The notes beneath the pieces are model-generated. The model saw nothing but the letters and a program-made list of their open reading frames with translations, had not been told where the DNA came from and did no database searches. 64,000 nt of DNA from Flavobacteriales bacterium (GTDB lineage: Bacteria > Bacteroidota > Bacteroidia > Flavobacteriales_F > PHOS-HE28), in assembly GCA_016699575.1 (NCBI GenBank), contig CP064979.1:1302001-1366000 (forward strand), written 5' to 3'. Positions 59,972 to 64,000 of the stretch are shown here, in pieces; the first letter of the stretch is position 1, and each line of letters begins with the position of its first letter. A program made the position numbers and the translations under genes.

Positions 59972-61210
59972 ATGAAACAACTTGCCACTTGCCTTGCGAT
60001 CCTCTCAACCTCGTTCGCTTTCGCCCAACCCCAGATCCTGAACAGCGGTTTCGAGACGTGGCAGAACGTGGGCACGGGCACGGAGGAGCCCGAAGAGTGG
60101 AGCTCGATCAAGACGAGCGACGGAGGGAACTTCATCAACAACTTCGCTCCACAGGTCTGTTTCCAGAGCGGCGATGCGCATACCGGTTCGTATTCCGTGA
60201 ACGTGCGCACGGTGCAGTCGCCCATCGGCGCTGCCAACGGCATTGTCACCTGCGGCCGCGTACATGCCGAGCTGAACCCTGCCAACGGAAGGGTCTTCAC
60301 CGAAGCAAGCGATGCACAATGGTACCAAGTGATGACCAGTAGACCGGACAGCTTGGTGGGCTGGTACAAGACCACCGTGATGACCGGCGACTACCCGACC
60401 GTGGATGCCATCGTGCACACCGGCACGGGTAGTATGCCGGAGAACGGCACATTGGGCAATTGGGTCGGTCAGGCGGGATGGGACGGTGCTTCCGCAACAG
60501 TGGGCACATGGACCCGCTTTTCGGTACCGTTCAACTACCTGAACGGGAACACACCAGCCTATGTGCTGATGGTGATGACGAGCGGAGACAGCCTGATCAG
60601 CCAAGTGGGCACGCAGAGCTGGTATGATGACATGGCGCTCATCTACAATGTGACGCCCGCTCCGAGCGACAACATCGCGTTCGTCACTGCTGTGCTCGGG
60701 TTCCCGATGAGCGTTGACTTCAGTTCGGGCGGTGTGCCCGATGCGGCAACGGACTTCGTTGCGGAACTGAGCGATGCGAACGGCGACTTCAGCAATCCCA
60801 TCATCATCGGCACGCTGAACACCGCGTCGAATTCCGGCACCATTGTTTGCGAAGTGCCCGCTGGTACGCCGTCAGGCACGGGCTACCTCATCCGGGTCAC
60901 CAATGCGTCGCCATTCTACGCTCCCCTTACGGCAGGGATCACCGTTGATCTGAGCACTGCCGTCGCGGATAACACCGTGCGTGGATCGCGCGTTTGGTCA
61001 ACTGCTCACCATTTGATGCTTGACCTATCCGGCATGTCAACCGGCACTGTGCAGTGCGAGGTGTTCGATGCGCGCGGCGCCAGGGTGGCCACTGCAAACC
61101 CGGTGGGTGGAACCACCAACGAGCTTTCAATCCCGAACGCGTCCGGGCTTCACGTGGTGAGGCTCACATCGGGCAGCACTGCCGAGGTGCACCGGGTGGT
61201 GCTGCGCTAG
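59972..61210 (+). CDS. Secreted PCMD-like protein with T9SS-like C-terminus
   Basis: 412 residues from MKQLATCLAILSTSFAFAQP; the upstream open frame runs through repeats. Residues about 20-220 look like a PCMD/carbohydrate-binding jelly roll (ILNSGFETWQNVGTGTEEPE, VGTWTRFSVPFNYLNG). About 225-330 are Ig-like (FPMSVDFSSGGVPDAATDFV). The C-terminus (VQCEVFDARGARVATANPVG, SGLHVVRLTSGSTAEVHRVV) fits a short T9SS type-A signal. Probably a surface or secreted binding protein. Confidence 0.78.
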   Translation: MKQLATCLAILSTSFAFAQPQILNSGFETWQNVGTGTEEPEEWSSIKTSDGGNFINNFAPQVCFQSGDAHTGSYSVNVRTVQSPIGAANGIVTCGRVHAELNPANGRVFTEASDAQWYQVMTSRPDSLVGWYKTTVMTGDYPTVDAIVHTGTGSMPENGTLGNWVGQAGWDGASATVGTWTRFSVPFNYLNGNTPAYVLMVMTSGDSLISQVGTQSWYDDMALIYNVTPAPSDNIAFVTAVLGFPMSVDFSSGGVPDAATDFVAELSDANGDFSNPIIIGTLNTASNSGTIVCEVPAGTPSGTGYLIRVTNASPFYAPLTAGITVDLSTAVADNTVRGSRVWSTAHHLMLDLSGMSTGTVQCEVFDARGARVATANPVGGTTNELSIPNASGLHVVRLTSGSTAEVHRVVLR

Positions 61211-61212
61211 GG

Positions 61213-61983
61213 CTAACGATTTCCGTTCTCCAGGAACCACCACTTGGGCGTGTCCTTGCGGCTGCGTGCGCGTTGCCACATCGATACCAAGCGGCCCTGA
61301 AGCAACGTGGTGGCTTCATCCACGGTGTCGGCCACGAACACGAATTCCAGTTCCTTGCGGCCTATGGTGCCCTCGGCCACCATACGATCAATCTGCTGGA
61401 GCATGGGTGCCCAGTAGTTCTTGCCGTACAGCAATATGGGGAAGTCCTTCACCTTGCCCGTCTGGATGAGCGTAATGGTCTCGAAGAGCTCGTCCACCGT
61501 GCCTGCACCACCGGGCATCACAACGAAACAAACGCTGTACTTCACCAACAGCACCTTGCGCACGAAGAACCGGTCGAACGAAAGGCTGACGTCCAGGTAC
61601 GGATTCGGGTCCTGCTCGTGCGGCAGCACGATGTTGCACCCTACGCTCTTCGCGCCCACATCGCGGGCACCACGGTTCGCCGCTTCCATGAGGCCCGGGC
61701 CACCGCCCGTCATGATGGTGAAACCCACACGCCCGATGCGTCGCGCGAGTTCCCGGGTGTCGACGTAATACCGATGGTCTTCCTTGAACCGCGCGCTACC
61801 GAAGAAGGTGACGCAGGGGCCCACGAAGTGCAGGTTGCGGAAGCCATAGATGAACTCGCGCGCGATGTTCACCACGCTCTTGAACTCTTTCCACCGCGAT
61901 CGGGGTCCCTCCAGGAAGCGGAGGTCGATACCACCTCGAGGGGACTGGGGACGGTGTTTTCCGTCGCTGCTCTCTACCGGCAC
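61213..61983 (-). CDS. LOG family (TIGR00730) Rossmann protein
   Basis: 256 residues. Motifs TIMTGGGPGLMEAANRGA (residue about 90) and PGGAGTVDELFETITLIQTG (about 157) are the nucleotide-binding and catalytic signature of LONELY GUY phosphoribohydrolases, which release cytokinin-type or nucleotide bases. The start is GTG at 61983, 4 bp from a TAGTTTCG box, so it may be nearly leaderless or start elsewhere. Convergent with the preceding gene, stop to stop with a 2-bp gap. Confidence 0.9.
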   Translation of the reverse strand: MPVESSDGKHRPQSPRGGIDLRFLEGPRSRWKEFKSVVNIAREFIYGFRNLHFVGPCVTFFGSARFKEDHRYYVDTRELARRIGRVGFTIMTGGGPGLMEAANRGARDVGAKSVGCNIVLPHEQDPNPYLDVSLSFDRFFVRKVLLVKYSVCFVVMPGGAGTVDELFETITLIQTGKVKDFPILLYGKNYWAPMLQQIDRMVAEGTIGRKELEFVFVADTVDEATTLLQGRLVSMWQRARSRKDTPKWWFLENGNR

Positions 61984-61987
61984 GCCG

Positions 61988-61995
61988 CGAAACTA
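61988..61995 (-). promoter_or_regulatory. Putative -7 box TAGTTTCG
   Basis: 4 bp before the GTG start of the LOG gene: an unusually close box that would predict a leaderless mRNA or a different start codon. Confidence 0.35.
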
Positions 61996-62125
61996 CCGGT
62001 AGCCCTGTGCCATCGCTTGGCGGCGATCCTCGACTGGTCGCCCTTGAACGCCTGTTCACCGTTCGGATCCCAAGACTTGACCCAACCATGACCGGCCCCG
62101 GACCGTTGGCCGTGTGACCGACGGC

Positions 62126-62133
62126 TATTTTCG
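62126..62133 (+). promoter_or_regulatory. Putative -7 box TATTTTCG
   Basis: 34 bp before the M43 protease ATG at 62168; same TAnnTTCG pattern. Confidence 0.4.
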
Positions 62134-62167
62134 TCGGCCTTCAACCAGCCCCTTGTTGCCGACGCCC

Positions 62168-64000
62168 ATGCGCCACTACCTGTTTCCTGCCCTGTTGACC
62201 GTAGCTACCGTCAACGCCCAACAGGCTCCTTCCATCTATTGCACCACGCACGATGAAGAGCGATTGCACGCTATGCTGGGCCACGACCCGTTGCGGATCG
62301 CACAAGCCGAAGCAGCGCAGGCGGAGCTCGAGGCCTTCACGGCGCAGTTCGAAGCACAACGAGCCCAAGGCATTGCCAAGGGCGGTGGAAATCCGGTGAT
62401 CCCGGTGGTCTTCCACATCATCCACAACAACGGCCCCGAGAACATCAGCAATGAGCAGATCGAGGATGCCATGGTGGTGTTGAACAATGACTTCAACAAG
62501 CTGAACGACGACTGGGACAATGTGAACCCGGCGTTCCTGGGCATTGTGGCCGACGTCGGCATCACCTTCAAACTGGCCCAGAAAGACCCCGACGGCAATT
62601 GCACCAATGGCATCACACGTACCGTGAGCCCGCTTACGAACGATGGCACGCAGACCATGAAGGACCTGATCCAGTGGCCGCGCGATATGTACCTGAACGT
62701 TTGGGTGGCCGCCAGCGCTGACGGTGCCGCGGGCTACACCTACCGCCCCGGCGCGGTGAACAACTGGCCCGAAGGAGATGGCATCGTGCTGCTCCACGAT
62801 TACGTCGGCACCATAGGTACTGGCGCTGTGAGCCGCAGCCGCACCCTTACCCACGAGGTGGGGCACTGGATCAACCTCAACCACGTGTGGGGGCCCACCA
62901 ACGAACCGGGCCTTGCCAGCAACTGCAGCGAGACCGATAATGTGAGCGATACCCCGCCCACCGAAGGTTGGCAGAGCTGCAACATCAACGGCAATACCTG
63001 CACCGCTCCCGTTGACAACGTGGAGAACTACATGGAGTACAGCTACTGCAGCAAGATGTTCACCGAAGGCCAGAAAACACGCATGCTGGCCGCGCTGAGC
63101 AGCGGCACAGCGCAGCGCAACCAACTGACCACTGCGCAGAACCTGGCCGACACAGGCGTGGATCAGCCTGCAGCGCTGTGTGCAGCCGTGTTCACCACGA
63201 ACACGCGCACGGTTTGCGCCGGCAGCCCCGTCCAGTTCACCGATCTCAGTTTCAACTTCGTGAACAACTGGCAATGGGACATGCCCGGTGCACAACCCAG
63301 TTCCAGCTCCGACCAGAACCCCAGCGTCACCTACAATTTGCCCGGCGTTTACGACGTGACCCTCACGGCCGGTGACGGCAACGGCACGGTGAGCGCCACT
63401 GAAGCAGGGTACATCGTAGTGTTGCCCGCCCCCGGTACCACGGTCCCTGTGGTAGAAGGTTTCGAGTCCTTGAACGCGTTGCCCGGCAATGAATGGACGG
63501 TGATGAACGCCAACGCCGATGAGGCCTTCGAGATCACCACTGCGGCTTCGTACAGCGGGAGCAAGAGTACGCGCCTGCGCAACTACACTTCACAGGCCAC
63601 CAACCTCGATGAGCTGATCAGCGGCACGTACGACATGAGCAATGCCAGCGATATCATCATAAGCTGGCGTTTTGCGTTCGCCCAGCGCAACAGCGACAAC
63701 GACGACAAACTGCGCCTGTACGTGAGCAATGACTGCGGTGCCACCTGGAACATGCGCAAGCAACTGCGCGGCACCACCGACCTGGCCACCGTGAACCCCA
63801 CCAACGCCCAATTCACGCCCACGCAACAAAGCCAGTGGGGCTATGAGGAAGTGACCAACATCCTGAGCAATTATCACGTGGCCGACTTCCGTTTCAAGTT
63901 CTGGTTCGAGAGCGACGGCGGCAACAACCTCTACATCGATGACATCAACATCAACGGCCAGCCCGTGGGCATTGAGGACCTGGTGCTCGGCGGTGGTAGC
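62168..64000 (+). CDS. Secreted M43 (pappalysin-type) metalloprotease with PKD domain, 3' truncated
   Basis: 611 residues visible, open through the window end. Signal peptide MRHYLFPALLTVATVNA. A propeptide-like helical region precedes IPVVFHIIHNNGPENIS and the zinc motif HEVGHWINLNHVWG (H229), with the Met-turn NYMEYSYCSKMFT. M43 family members normally have Gly in the HExxHxxGxxH motif; here Asn occupies that place, as in some Bacteroidota members. A PKD domain lies about 345-420 (VTYNLPGVYDVTLTAGDGNG). A jelly-roll-like domain (about 425-600) follows, and GIEDL at the end probably starts a T9SS signal. Confidence 0.88.
   Translation, partial: MRHYLFPALLTVATVNAQQAPSIYCTTHDEERLHAMLGHDPLRIAQAEAAQAELEAFTAQFEAQRAQGIAKGGGNPVIPVVFHIIHNNGPENISNEQIEDAMVVLNNDFNKLNDDWDNVNPAFLGIVADVGITFKLAQKDPDGNCTNGITRTVSPLTNDGTQTMKDLIQWPRDMYLNVWVAASADGAAGYTYRPGAVNNWPEGDGIVLLHDYVGTIGTGAVSRSRTLTHEVGHWINLNHVWGPTNEPGLASNCSETDNVSDTPPTEGWQSCNINGNTCTAPVDNVENYMEYSYCSKMFTEGQKTRMLAALSSGTAQRNQLTTAQNLADTGVDQPAALCAAVFTTNTRTVCAGSPVQFTDLSFNFVNNWQWDMPGAQPSSSSDQNPSVTYNLPGVYDVTLTAGDGNGTVSATEAGYIVVLPAPGTTVPVVEGFESLNALPGNEWTVMNANADEAFEITTAASYSGSKSTRLRNYTSQATNLDELISGTYDMSNASDIIISWRFAFAQRNSDNDDKLRLYVSNDCGATWNMRKQLRGTTDLATVNPTNAQFTPTQQSQWGYEEVTNILSNYHVADFRFKFWFESDGGNNLYIDDININGQPVGIEDLVLGGGS

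Noticed and set aside
62141..63295. Minus-strand frame of 384 codons at the window end
   Set aside because: Antisense shadow of the M43 protease, whose zinc motif, Met-turn and PKD domain are clear on the plus strand.

Overview
The window reads as chromosomal DNA from a high-GC member of the Bacteroidota, most likely Flavobacteriales. The evidence is several secreted proteins with type IX secretion (T9SS) type-A C-terminal domains, a PorE-like TPR/propeller/OmpA protein, a TonB-dependent receptor with a carboxypeptidase-like N-terminal domain, a membrane pyrophosphatase, FTCD and HutI of histidine degradation, and promoter boxes close to the Bacteroidetes TAnnTTTG -7 element. GC is about 62% in a core-gene line I counted. 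It falls to about 50-52% in two lines counted between 26.6 and 27.3 kb. No tRNA, rRNA or CRISPR array was seen.

Layout. 0-11.5 kb is mostly minus strand: a truncated TerC, two adjacent secreted hydrolases (esterase and serine protease), the PorE-like protein, a large AsmA protein, chorismate synthase and two small genes. 11.5-18 kb is plus strand: hutI, a CPBP protease, ftcD and a secreted kelch protein. 18-24.5 kb holds two T9SS cargo proteins and an unknown gene. 24.5-28.7 kb is an AT-richer accessory stretch with a structured non-coding region, an Fn3 protein, orphan small genes and a sigma-like protein. 28.7-33.5 kb carries DedA, DUF2797, GH3, a propeller-like protein and a deoxynucleoside kinase. 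33.5-34.3 kb is a REP-associated transposase remnant between mirrored REP hairpins. 34.3-42.3 kb has energy metabolism genes (membrane PPase, PDH E1-beta, EtfB/EtfA) plus a LamG cargo protein and a bifunctional nuclease. 42.3-51.3 kb has a CRTAC1-type lipoprotein, a nuclease, a glycosyltransferase, a LolC/E-like permease, a methyltransferase and RbfA. 51.4-64 kb has an MsbA-like ABC exporter, an outer-membrane barrel, YqaA, a TonB receptor with a partner lipoprotein, a GxxExxY gene among dispersed repeats, a secreted cargo protein, a LOG-family protein and a truncated M43 metalloprotease.

Two themes stand out. First, the secreted proteins use at least two kinds of C-terminus: the usual T9SS type-A domain, and a different tandem dockerin-like module with KYTG/NDRD repeats ending in A-Q-(L/I)-P, found in three proteins here. 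Second, the DNA is rich in small dispersed palindromic or periodic elements. These include in-frame palindromic insertions inside hutI and the AsmA gene in the same orientation and reading frame, REP/RAYT hairpins, a three-copy repeat around GxxExxY, an exact 8-bp CATG array and long inverted repeats. All functional calls come from reading the sequence and knowledge of families; no database search was run.
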